A stretch of DNA of 11,959 nt from Sanchytrium tribonematis (Eukaryota > Sanchytriomycota > Sanchytriomycetes > Sanchytriales > Sanchytriaceae), in the NCBI GenBank assembly GCA_018985235.1, contig JADGIG010000236.1, forward strand, positions 1-11,959. Reading direction: 5' to 3'. The notes under the pieces were generated by a model. The model saw only the letters and a program-made list of their open reading frames with translations. It was not told the origin of the DNA and ran no database searches. Below, in pieces: positions 1-6,859 of the stretch (positions are counted from its first letter, which is position 1; each line of letters opens with the position of its first letter). The translations under genes were made by a program, and so were the position numbers.

Positions 1-441
1 ACATCTCCTCAAATTACAATCAAAGTTGCAAATGAATCAGAATTACAATCCGCATTCGATCTACGCCATGAAGCATTTGTCATTGGAGAAGGTGTCCCAG
101 CTCATCTTGAATTTGACCCATTGGATAAAGATGCCACCCATTTAGTTGCCATTTTAAACAATACGGTTGTCGGCTGCTGTAGATTCCTCATCAATGACAA
201 TTCTGCAAGATTGAGTAGACTAGTCACCCATAAATCGTATAGACGACTAGGCGTTGGTAAATCTCTGATAAAATATGCTGATTATTTGATTCATTCCAAA
301 AAGTGCAAGGAAATTGTTGTTTATTCTCATGCCAATATTCATGTACAACAAATGTATTTTAAATTGGGCTATGCAAAGGATGGTGATGCGTTTACAGATA
401 ACGGCATTCAAGTTGTAAAATTGGTCAAAACTTTGCTTTAA
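1..441 (+). CDS. GNAT-family N-acetyltransferase, 5' end outside the window
   Basis: The frame is open from base 1 to the TAA at 439-441 (146 residues visible), so the start lies upstream. The TTG at 121 is an internal codon and not a start. Early residues read RHEAFVIGEGVP, then a Leu-Glu-Phe-Asp segment and DATHLVA, the usual opening of ElaA/YjcF-like GNAT enzymes. The acetyl-CoA binding motif A follows at 73-90 (SRLVTHKSYRRLGVGKSLI), with RRLGVG as the pyrophosphate loop. The C-terminal part has the expected beta strand plus AxxxYxKLGY-like segment (VQQMYFKLGYAKDG). These enzymes move an acetyl group from acetyl-CoA to an amine, but the substrate cannot be read from sequence. It converges with the ankyrin-like gene, with only 23 bases between the stops. 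No canonical AATAAA follows its stop. Confidence 0.88.
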   Translation, partial: TSPQITIKVANESELQSAFDLRHEAFVIGEGVPAHLEFDPLDKDATHLVAILNNTVVGCCRFLINDNSARLSRLVTHKSYRRLGVGKSLIKYADYLIHSKKCKEIVVYSHANIHVQQMYFKLGYAKDGDAFTDNGIQVVKLVKTLL

Positions 442-463
442 AACTACATTTTTAAAAAATAGA

Positions 464-469
464 TTTATT
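464..469 (-). terminator. Poly(A) signal AATAAA embedding the ankyrin-gene stop
   Basis: On the reverse strand the hexamer AATAAA contains the TAA stop at 465-467. The following bases, AATAAATCTATTTT, are matched exactly after the stop of the right-edge gene (11876-11889). Confidence 0.6.
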
Positions 470-1889
470 TAATTAATTTTAATTTTTGGTATTGTTTGTA
501 AATCGATTTCAGTGCATTGGCTTTTGGTCCATGTCGCTCATTAATTTCATAGTCAAAGAATCCCTTTTGGTCATTTTTTAACCATAAACTAGATTGAAAA
601 TGTAAAATTTGAATTGGAAAAATAAGATTACTTGAAATGTATTGAATAAATGGATCATTTTCCAACTCGAGTAAACAATTGAGGATATTCTGTGCTATGA
701 TGAGCTGTTGTGGGTCATCTGGATTGATACCCTTGAAATTTGCAAGGGCAGTTAATATTGGAGTATTTCCATTTTCATCAATTGCAAAAGCATTATAATG
801 TAATTTGATAATATAATTAAATACCTGCATATTCATAGATTTAATAGCATCGAAGACATGTTGATCTGTGACCCTGATTTGATTTTGGGCGATTTGGATG
901 GCAAAATGCGAATTTGGCAAATTTGTGGCCATTTCTTCTTTTGGAATGAATTGACAATATAATAAGTAGTCATATACTTTTCCATTCTCATTGATTTCTA
1001 ACAAGAGTGGGCTCAAATCACTCAAATCAGTACCCTTATTCTCAATCCATCTATTAATTATATTTGTGTCATGGATAATTTTTAATTTCCTACGTTTTAT
1101 GTAAAAATATTTGACGTAAAATAACCCTGATATAGCATTATACAGTTCTATGTCTCCTTTTATGATTAACTTTTCGTTTCTACCATCAAGTATTTCTTTC
1201 AAAATGAGCAATATTTCGCTATTTCCATATTTTAATGCGCATTTAATTGCTTCCTTAATGGTAATGTCATTTCCCATGCCTATTAGTATTAAGAATAGTC
1301 TCGTATTGCTAGATATGATGGATTCACAGATGTTACTAAGAGTTTGATGCGTTTTCCCCTTTTTAATAGCAATCCGAGTTCCAGTATTTATATCTCCCAT
1401 GTTATAAATGTAATCTCTAACCAGCTTTAATTTTATAATTACATTAATGCATTTTAAACAATGGAATTTCACACAAGTGCTTAAAATTGACTCATTGAAT
1501 TTATCCAAATATCCACTTCTTGATTCAGAATACTGCAGCAAATCATGCAATATTCCATCCTGCTGGTATTTGATAGCAGAATAAACAGATTTAAGGTAAT
1601 ATAATTTTAACTTTGATGCTAGTAACAAATTTACAATGCTTTTATAACCAAAAGTAGATGCAATCACCAATGGGTCATTCATCTCATCTGTTTTCCATTT
1701 AGCTTGTTTTAAAGACTTTAAAAAGTGTTCTGAAGCACTCGCATGTCCATATTTTACAGCAGTGACCAACGGATGTTGCTTAGGAAACCATTTTACTAAA
1801 TTATCTGTTTGGTGATGATCTAGCGCATTAATGACATTTTCGACAGAGTATTGGAATGTAAATATGAGAGGAAGGTAATGTAGTAACAT
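465..1889 (-). CDS. Ankyrin-repeat-like protein with hydrophobic N-terminus
   Basis: The product is 474 residues from the ATG at 1889. The frame stays open to a GTG at 1916, but GTG is not expected to start a eukaryotic gene. Degenerate ankyrin units are visible: HPLVTAVKYGHASASEHFL (about 39-57), DPLVIASTFGYKSIVNLLLA (about 72-91), IKEAIKCALKYGNSEILLIL (about 212-232) and, most typical, DENGNTPILTALANF (about 371 on). Ankyrin repeats bind other proteins and no catalytic domain is seen. The first 15 residues (MLLHYLPLIFTFQYS) are hydrophobic, which could be a signal peptide or, since LPLIFTFQYS resembles the first helix of F-box proteins, a decayed F-box. The second reading fits better with intracellular ankyrin repeats. 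The gene is divergent from the kinase and ends in a stop embedded in AATAAA. Confidence 0.75.
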   Translation of the reverse strand: MLLHYLPLIFTFQYSVENVINALDHHQTDNLVKWFPKQHPLVTAVKYGHASASEHFLKSLKQAKWKTDEMNDPLVIASTFGYKSIVNLLLASKLKLYYLKSVYSAIKYQQDGILHDLLQYSESRSGYLDKFNESILSTCVKFHCLKCINVIIKLKLVRDYIYNMGDINTGTRIAIKKGKTHQTLSNICESIISSNTRLFLILIGMGNDITIKEAIKCALKYGNSEILLILKEILDGRNEKLIIKGDIELYNAISGLFYVKYFYIKRRKLKIIHDTNIINRWIENKGTDLSDLSPLLLEINENGKVYDYLLYCQFIPKEEMATNLPNSHFAIQIAQNQIRVTDQHVFDAIKSMNMQVFNYIIKLHYNAFAIDENGNTPILTALANFKGINPDDPQQLIIAQNILNCLLELENDPFIQYISSNLIFPIQILHFQSSLWLKNDQKGFFDYEINERHGPKANALKSIYKQYQKLKLIK

Positions 1890-2095
1890 GGAGAATCGGA
1901 TGACGAATCTGAACACATCTAGAAATCAGGTGATTCGGTGATCATGACGTCATTTTAAAGTATGGGGGAAGAAGACTAAAAATAAATCACACGACTCTTA
2001 TTTTATTACACTCTCATTTCATATAAACATAGATTTTTATTTTCTTATTACTAATTCTCACTTTTCTACTCTGTTTTGTGTGATTTCAATATATC
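1890..2095. promoter_or_regulatory. Divergent promoter region with a CRE palindrome
   Basis: This is the only space between the ankyrin-like gene (-) and the kinase gene (+). It contains a perfect TGACGTCA palindrome at 1945-1952, the ATF/CREB-type bZIP site, followed by TTTTAAA. Read towards the reverse-strand gene this is TTTAAAA next to TGACGTCA. The kinase-proximal part (about 2000-2090) is pyrimidine-rich, as is common just upstream of fungal start codons. No start site can be fixed from sequence alone. Confidence 0.5.
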
Positions 2096-4778
2096 ATGAA
2101 ATATTTTTTGAAACACACACGTCCATTTCAAAATTTTAAAATGGAAACTCCAAAAAATGATCCCCTCCAAGAACTATTAAAGAAATTAGAGATAGAATTA
2201 AAATGCAGACAAGCAGCAGAGAATCTATTAACTACTTTAAAAGATGAAAATGCGCGTAATAATTGTCAATTACAAGTATTAGAAATCGATAAACGAATAG
2301 AATATCTGCAGAATGAGTTGAAGCCATATAATTTACAACCTAATTCGAAAGAATTGAGTGAATCTAATGCGTCGTTGGGCCAATTAATTACTTTAGTGAA
2401 TTCTAAACCACAATTGAAACGTACTTTGAGTCGTAAATCCACTGCTACAATGATGGAAATGAACCCACCAGAAGAATTAGACCCTAATATTCGCCATTTA
2501 GCTGCTAAATATTCATTATTATATGGATTAAGTGGCATGGATTTGACAAAAGAGCGAATTGCCTATAAATTGAAAACTTTGGGTCTTAAATACGAAATCG
2601 AGCAACAAATCAGACAAGGGATGGATAAGATGTCTGTATTAGCTGGTAATACAAAAGAAAAAGACTCCAAATTACAATTTACCCGCATTGAAATGCTTAA
2701 AAAGGCATTACAGAAATACCAAGGTGTATTTATTGAAGATGTCCCTACAGAGTACAAATCACACCCTATTTCAGGTCTATTCACAGTGTTTATTGACCAA
2801 GTGCGTCTCCCACCCGCCATTAAACACTTTTTAGCCCCATCTGTCCAATATTACGTGGAAGTGCGTTTAGACACAACTAGCAAAAAAGAAACCAAACATG
2901 TCAAATCCATTAAAATGAATAGCCCATCTGGTGAAATTGGCGTGATTAAAATTCAAGAAGAAATCAAATTACAAGTTGAAAAAGTGGAAGAATTTGAAAT
3001 CTGCTTAGTAGAACAAGATTCAAGAGATAAGAGATATGTGGGTATTCTATTTGGTAAAACATCTGAATTAAAGGAACTACAAGAAAGAAAAGACTCTAAT
3101 GGACCCACATTTGTAGAAGCCTGGTTTGATTGTGATCCAATTGGTCAAATCTTAATGCGCATCTCTATAGACACCAATATTAACAAAATGAACAGACAGG
3201 GTGCTGTAAAACGACAAAAAGCAGTTCAATTAAAGATTAATGGCCATTTATTTGCCACTCAGCAATTCTTTAGTGTCGTGACCTGTGGCGTGTGCTGTGA
3301 ATTCGTACGAGTAAGATCTCAAGCACTGGTCTGTCAAGAATGCAAGTTTCTTTGCCATAAGAAATGTGCGCCACGTGTGTTTGTCAAATGTTTGAGTTCC
3401 AATGAGAGTGAAAATGAAGATGTGCAATTATTACGACATTCTATTCCTCACAGATTCACTACTACGACTATTCTAAGCACTACATGGTGTGCGCATTGTG
3501 GTTTATTACTCCCATTAGGCAGAAAAGGGGCTAGAAAATGCAAAGAATGTCAAGTGTGTGCGCATGATAATTGTTATGAGATTATACCCAATTTATGTGG
3601 ATTGAGTATCAGAAAAGCATATGAGATGATTGCATTAATCAAAGAAGCCAAACAACAAGCACAACAAGCTGCTCAAAATATCCAAAATACACAAAATGCC
3701 AATAAAATGAAAATCACCCCTCTCCCTGACAAACAACTATTACAGTTATCCAACAAGGTATCCCTAGAGCATTTTCAATTCCTTGCCGTATTGGGAATGG
3801 GTAATTTTGGAAAAGTGATGCTATCAGAAGAGAAATCTACAAAACAATTATTTGCTATAAAAGTGCTTAAAAAGGATTTTGTGATTGAAAATGATGAATT
3901 GCAATCTATTCAAGCAGAAAAGAGACTATTCCAATTGGCTAGCACCAGCAGACATCCATTTTTAGTCTCTTTACATTCTTGCTTCCAAACTACGACTCGC
4001 TTATATTTCGTGATGGAATACATTTCTGGTGGTGATTTAATGTACCATATCCAACAGAAACCATTTACAGAATCACAAGCCAAGTTTTATAGCTGTGAAG
4101 TGCTTTTAGCTCTAGAATTCTTTCATTTAAACAAGGTGATTTATAGGGATTTAAAATTGGATAATATCATGTTGGGATTAGATGGGCATGTGAAAATAGC
4201 TGATTATGGATTATGTAAAGAGAATATGGGACAAGGAGACACGACGAATACATTTTGTGGGACTCCTGAATTTATGGCACCTGAAATATTATTGGAACAA
4301 AATTACACCAAATCCATTGATTGGTGGGCATTTGGAGTCTTGATTTATGAAATGATATTGGGACAGAGTCCATTTAGAGGAGATGGAGAAGATGAAATAT
4401 TTCAAAGCATTTTAGAAGATGAAGTGGTGTATCCCATTAATATGAGTAAAGAAGCCATTTCTGTGTGTCAAAAAGTAATTTAAATTAAAATAGTTGTTGA
4501 CTAAAGAACCCAGTCGTCGATTGGGCAGTGGCGTAGAAGATGCCAAAGATATTAAAATGCAGCCATATTTTATGAATGTGGATTGGGAAGGATTGTTAAA
4601 TAAGACAGTACAGCCCCCATTTATGCCAAATATTAGTAATCCAAATGATATTAGTAATTTTGATGAAGAATTTACAAAGCAATTACCTGTTTTGACACCT
4701 GTTAAAGATGTTTTAGATGAAATTGATCAGCGTGAATTTAGAGGGTTTTCATATACTGCAGATTGGGCATTAAAATAA
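2096..4778 (+). CDS. PKC1: Protein kinase C, fungal Pkc1 type, two exons (2096-4474, 4494-4778)
   Basis: The spliced product is 887 residues from the ATG at 2096, or 872 from the ATG at 2141, which has a better +4 G and starts just before the first HR1 helix. In the longer numbering: HR1 coiled coils at about 22-80 and 128-215 (Rho-GTPase binding), a C2-like region at about 220-360, two C1 fingers starting with His at 384 and 452 with full Cys/His sets, and the kinase from about 561. The glycine loop is GMGNFG (567 on), the ATP lysine is K589, and the catalytic Asp is D685 in YRDLKLDN. The metal-binding motif is DYG (703) rather than DFG. Activation-loop T719 sits in TFCGTPE. The AGC tail has turn-motif T861 and hydrophobic motif FRGFSY (875-880). 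In fungi Pkc1 acts downstream of Rho1 in cell-wall integrity; that role here is inferred from architecture. Family assignment is firm; only the start is open. Confidence 0.95.
4475..4493 (+). other. 19-base spliceosomal intron in the kinase gene
   Basis: The bases GTAATTTAAATTAAAATAG have a GTAA donor and a TAG acceptor. Left in, they add a TAA stop two codons after Lys793. Taken out (phase 0), they join AISVCQK to LLTKEPSRRLG, the expected unbroken PKC sequence between helices H and I, with no residue missing or extra. That exact repair is why an intron is preferred over a frameshift. Confidence 0.9.
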
Positions 4779-4779
4779 A
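4774..4779 (+). terminator. Poly(A) signal AATAAA embedding the kinase stop
   Basis: AATAAA at 4774-4779 contains the TAA stop at 4776-4778, implying a 3' UTR of a few tens of bases at most if it is used. Confidence 0.6.
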
Positions 4780-4824
4780 TATATTCTGTCTAATTGTTTT
4801 GGGATAGCTCACAGATCAGTTGAA

Positions 4825-4845
4825 TGATTGGTGGGGATATATTAG
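4825..4845 (+). repeat. 21-base perfect direct repeat, copy 1
   Basis: It begins TGATTGGTGG and ends GGATATATTAG, identical over 21 bases to 6761-6781. It lies 39 bases before the ATG at 4885 and contains an inverted CCAAT box (ATTGG). Copy 1 and copy 2 enclose exactly the convergent gene pair between them. Confidence 0.85.
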
Positions 4846-4884
4846 AAGGGGCTTTAAATAGCGTACAATGGATGAATTGGGGAG

Positions 4885-5223
4885 ATGTTGATTGTGAGTT
4901 GTATTTTAGCGACACTGACAGTAGTTTGTGACGATTCACGTGGTACAGATATTGGTGCTCGATTAGCAGCGAAAGCGTTGTTTTTTCAGTCGGATAAAGT
5001 CACTCGTATGGATATTGTGACAATACCATCAATTGACATTGATGATGTAAGTGGAATTTACTATAAATATATTCAACGTGGAATTCAAAATGCAAAAATG
5101 AGTGATGTATTTATTGGTCTCATATCTACGACACCTGAAACTAGTAGTGGAACCATGGCATTATTTCGATATTTTGTGAGTGGACAGGTACCAGATTATG
5201 CATTGAAAGTGGAAAATTGTTAA
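4885..5223 (+). CDS. Small protein of unknown function, start or 5' exon uncertain
   Basis: The simplest reading is 112 residues from the ATG at 4885 to the TAA at 5221-5223. It begins MLIVSCILATLTVVC, which looks like a secretory signal, and continues with a soluble mixed domain (DIGARLAAKALFF, YYKYIQRGIQNAKMSDVFIG, a Ser/Thr-rich stretch, RYFVSGQVPDYALK). No known family is recognised. The start is doubtful because a second open frame runs from the ATG at 4824 to the TGA at 4929-4931, overlapping the first codons. A very short intron could join it to the downstream body, giving a cytosolic protein of 124-127 residues without a signal peptide. The part after about 4950 is common to both models and is the secure part. 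Its 3' end is 16 bases from the end of the convergent gene. Confidence 0.6.
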   Translation: MLIVSCILATLTVVCDDSRGTDIGARLAAKALFFQSDKVTRMDIVTIPSIDIDDVSGIYYKYIQRGIQNAKMSDVFIGLISTTPETSSGTMALFRYFVSGQVPDYALKVENC

Positions 5224-5238
5224 TAAAATTACTTTATT
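5222..5238. terminator. Shared back-to-back poly(A) signals between convergent genes
   Basis: AATAAA (5222-5227, overlapping the forward stop) is followed by TTTATT (5233-5238), which is AATAAA on the reverse strand one base after the TGA of the other gene. The block reads AATAAAATTACTTTATT and is nearly palindromic, serving both genes in 17 bases. Transcripts using both signals would overlap at their 3' ends. Confidence 0.6.
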
Positions 5239-5239
5239 T

Positions 5240-6682
5240 TCAAATAAATCCAAATAAAATCAATAAATAATAAAATGACATGACACAACACCCACTAATA
5301 TCAGCACCAACCGTAATACTCTGCTGATGATAATCTTTTGCTTCATAATTCTCTTTAACGCAAGAATCCATTGAAATAATGTTGTGTTTTTTTAATAATC
5401 CCAAATATGCTTCAGTCAAGTCCAAATTATCATGTTCTGCCGCATTGATCCGTATAAAATACGATCTACCGGGATTATTAGACATGAATGAAATCATATC
5501 TTGCGCATCTTTTAGTGAAACAGGTTGGGGCATGGCGTATATTAATTTGAGGGCATTCACTGGTTCTGTTAATAATTGGTCTACTACGATGCCATCTACC
5601 AATTTATCTTTAGCCACCGTGAGTAGGGAATCATAATAAGTGGATGCAGTGGTTTTAGGGTCATTTGAACCAATATTTAATGCGATTTTAGTATCATTTT
5701 GAAGTAATAATGTCTTTAAAGCGGGTTTGACAGATTCATCACCAGAATCTTGTTGATTGATCAAATAAATCACGGGGACATCTTGAAACATCTTCAATAC
5801 TTTGGTGAGTGAGATGGATGCATTATTTTGCTGTAAATTGACATCAGCGAGTAATACAATAGAATGTGCTACAGAACATTGTGTATAATATGGATTTTTA
5901 GCCACACAATCTTGTAAAATACCATTATTTGGATTTAAATGACCTTGTGGGTCAAATGGACCATGTAATTGAGTAGAACAATCTTGTGGACATCCATAGC
6001 AACCAGAATCACTTGCTTGACAGATCCCATCTCCACATTTATCAGATCTGGTTTCAACTTGAGATATTTCAACTTGAGATGGTTGAATTTGTTGCTGTGT
6101 TTGGGGTTGTTTTTGAGCAATTTGAATGGGTGTGGATGTATTTAATAAACTCACATTACTAGTTTGTTGTTGCTGTAATGCATTTTGAGATTGTAGCATG
6201 TTGAAATCAGTAGATTGTTGCACTTCTTTATGGCCATTGCCACCCATTGGAGATGCTTCATCTGTGGTTGGGAAGCCATTCGGCGTACCATTAGATGTAT
6301 CTATATTGCCATTTGGATTTGTAATCACTGCATCACCTGCAACTGGCACTGGATCTTGAGCCTCAATTGGTTTTGAGTGAATTGGAGTAGAATTAAATCT
6401 AGGAAGTGTAGGTTTCAATATAATATCAGAATCACCAGTGAAATTAGTTGTTAAATTAGTGTTGTTTACAGATGGTAGTTCTGGTGATTCTGGCTGATCT
6501 GGTTCGATAGGCTCAATAAAATCTTCCGAAGATACGGATTTGCTTAAATTATTAATTTGATTGCTTTGTGATATAGTGCCATCATTGGTGCCACTACTCG
6601 TACTGGTAGTAGCACTGGTTTGTAATGGATTGACGGATGTATTGGGTTGATTATTCGATGTCATACGGGGATGGAAATGCAT
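5240..6682 (-). CDS. Chitin/polysaccharide-deacetylase-like (CE4) protein, probably catalytically dead
   Basis: The product is 480 residues. Residues 1-200 are low complexity, rich in Ser, Thr, Asn, Gln and Pro, like a wall-protein stalk. A compact Cys motif follows (CGDGICQASDSGCYGCPQDC, 216-235). Residues about 273-455 follow the order of a NodB/CE4 fold: IVLLADVN where active enzymes have LTFDDGP, then KMFQDVPVIYLIN for the KATFFV strand, IALNIGSNDP for the HxxxH metal site, INAAEHDN near the usual HD, and YLGLLKKHNIISMDSCVKE for the last helix and strand. The paired Asp and metal histidines are missing, so activity is unlikely. The C-terminus (464-480, CCVMSFYYLLILFGFI) is a hydrophobic tail, as in GPI-anchored or tail-anchored proteins, yet no N-terminal signal peptide is seen and no upstream in-frame ATG exists before a stop. 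A missed 5' exon is possible. The family call rests on by-eye alignment. Confidence 0.62.
   Translation of the reverse strand: MHFHPRMTSNNQPNTSVNPLQTSATTSTSSGTNDGTISQSNQINNLSKSVSSEDFIEPIEPDQPESPELPSVNNTNLTTNFTGDSDIILKPTLPRFNSTPIHSKPIEAQDPVPVAGDAVITNPNGNIDTSNGTPNGFPTTDEASPMGGNGHKEVQQSTDFNMLQSQNALQQQQTSNVSLLNTSTPIQIAQKQPQTQQQIQPSQVEISQVETRSDKCGDGICQASDSGCYGCPQDCSTQLHGPFDPQGHLNPNNGILQDCVAKNPYYTQCSVAHSIVLLADVNLQQNNASISLTKVLKMFQDVPVIYLINQQDSGDESVKPALKTLLLQNDTKIALNIGSNDPKTTASTYYDSLLTVAKDKLVDGIVVDQLLTEPVNALKLIYAMPQPVSLKDAQDMISFMSNNPGRSYFIRINAAEHDNLDLTEAYLGLLKKHNIISMDSCVKENYEAKDYHQQSITVGADISGCCVMSFYYLLILFGFI
6052..6081 (-). repeat. Two tandem 15-base units within the deacetylase-like gene
   Basis: On the forward strand TTTCAACTTGAGAT(A/G) occurs twice back to back (6052-6066, 6067-6081), differing only in the last base. 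In the protein this duplicates the pentapeptide SQVEI as SQVEI-SQVET just before the Cys motif, a small in-frame expansion of the low-complexity stalk. Confidence 0.8.
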
Positions 6683-6854
6683 TTGGTTTTTGGTTGCAAA
6701 AAAGATCCTGTGACAGACTGTGATTGGGGTGACAGAATGACAAGGGGCTATTATGGAGATTGATTGGTGGGGATATATTAGTTATTTTGAAGACATGACG
6801 CAATTTTAAATTTGGCAAATTGCAGCACATTTTCAGTCCATTTCATATAATCAT
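6683..6854 (-). promoter_or_regulatory. Upstream region of the deacetylase-like gene with CCAAT and CRE-like elements
   Basis: The region lies between two reverse-strand genes. Read on the reverse strand it has TTTAAAATT next to a degenerate CRE (TGACGCAA on the forward strand, 6796-6803) and two CCAATCA boxes (complements of 6721-6727 and 6761-6767), typical NF-Y/HAP targets. It also holds copy 2 of the 21-base repeat. A 57-codon reverse-strand frame starts here at about 6831 but overlaps the next start in another frame and does not look like protein. Confidence 0.4.
6761..6781 (+). repeat. 21-base perfect direct repeat, copy 2
   Basis: Identical to 4825-4845 in the same orientation, 1936 bases downstream. 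It lies 79 bases upstream of the deacetylase-like start codon, in the opposite orientation to that gene. An AAGGGGCT octamer is also near both copies, after copy 1 (4846-4853) and before copy 2 (6742-6749). Confidence 0.85.
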
Positions 6855-6859
6855 TTATT
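6854..6859 (-). terminator. Poly(A) signal AATAAA embedding the helical-protein stop
   Basis: The reverse-strand AATAAA contains the TAA stop at 6855-6857, preceded by the last codons for Asn-His-Glu. Confidence 0.6.

Noticed and set aside
1890-1916. N-terminal extension of the ankyrin gene to a GTG at 1916
   Set aside because: GTG is not a normal eukaryotic start; the first ATG in frame is at 1889. The same reasoning rejects TTG at 121 and TTG at 10202.
2266-2820. Reverse-strand frames inside the kinase gene
   Set aside because: They are mirror frames of a well-supported conserved gene, with no motif or regulatory signal of their own.
4475-4493. Frameshift or pseudogene in the kinase gene
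   Set aside because: The gap has GT and AG ends and removing it leaves every conserved residue in place, which a random frameshift would not do. All catalytic residues are intact.
4894-4909. Taking the 16-base GT-AG segment as a certain intron
   Set aside because: Unlike the kinase intron there is no conserved protein to test the junction, and the unspliced frame is open, so it is kept only as a hypothesis.
6512-6831. 57-codon reverse frame (MCCNLPNLKLRH...) upstream of the deacetylase-like gene, tested as a 5' exon
   Set aside because: It encodes no signal peptide, lies across promoter elements and the 21-base repeat, and no GT-AG removal of the right length joins it to the main frame.
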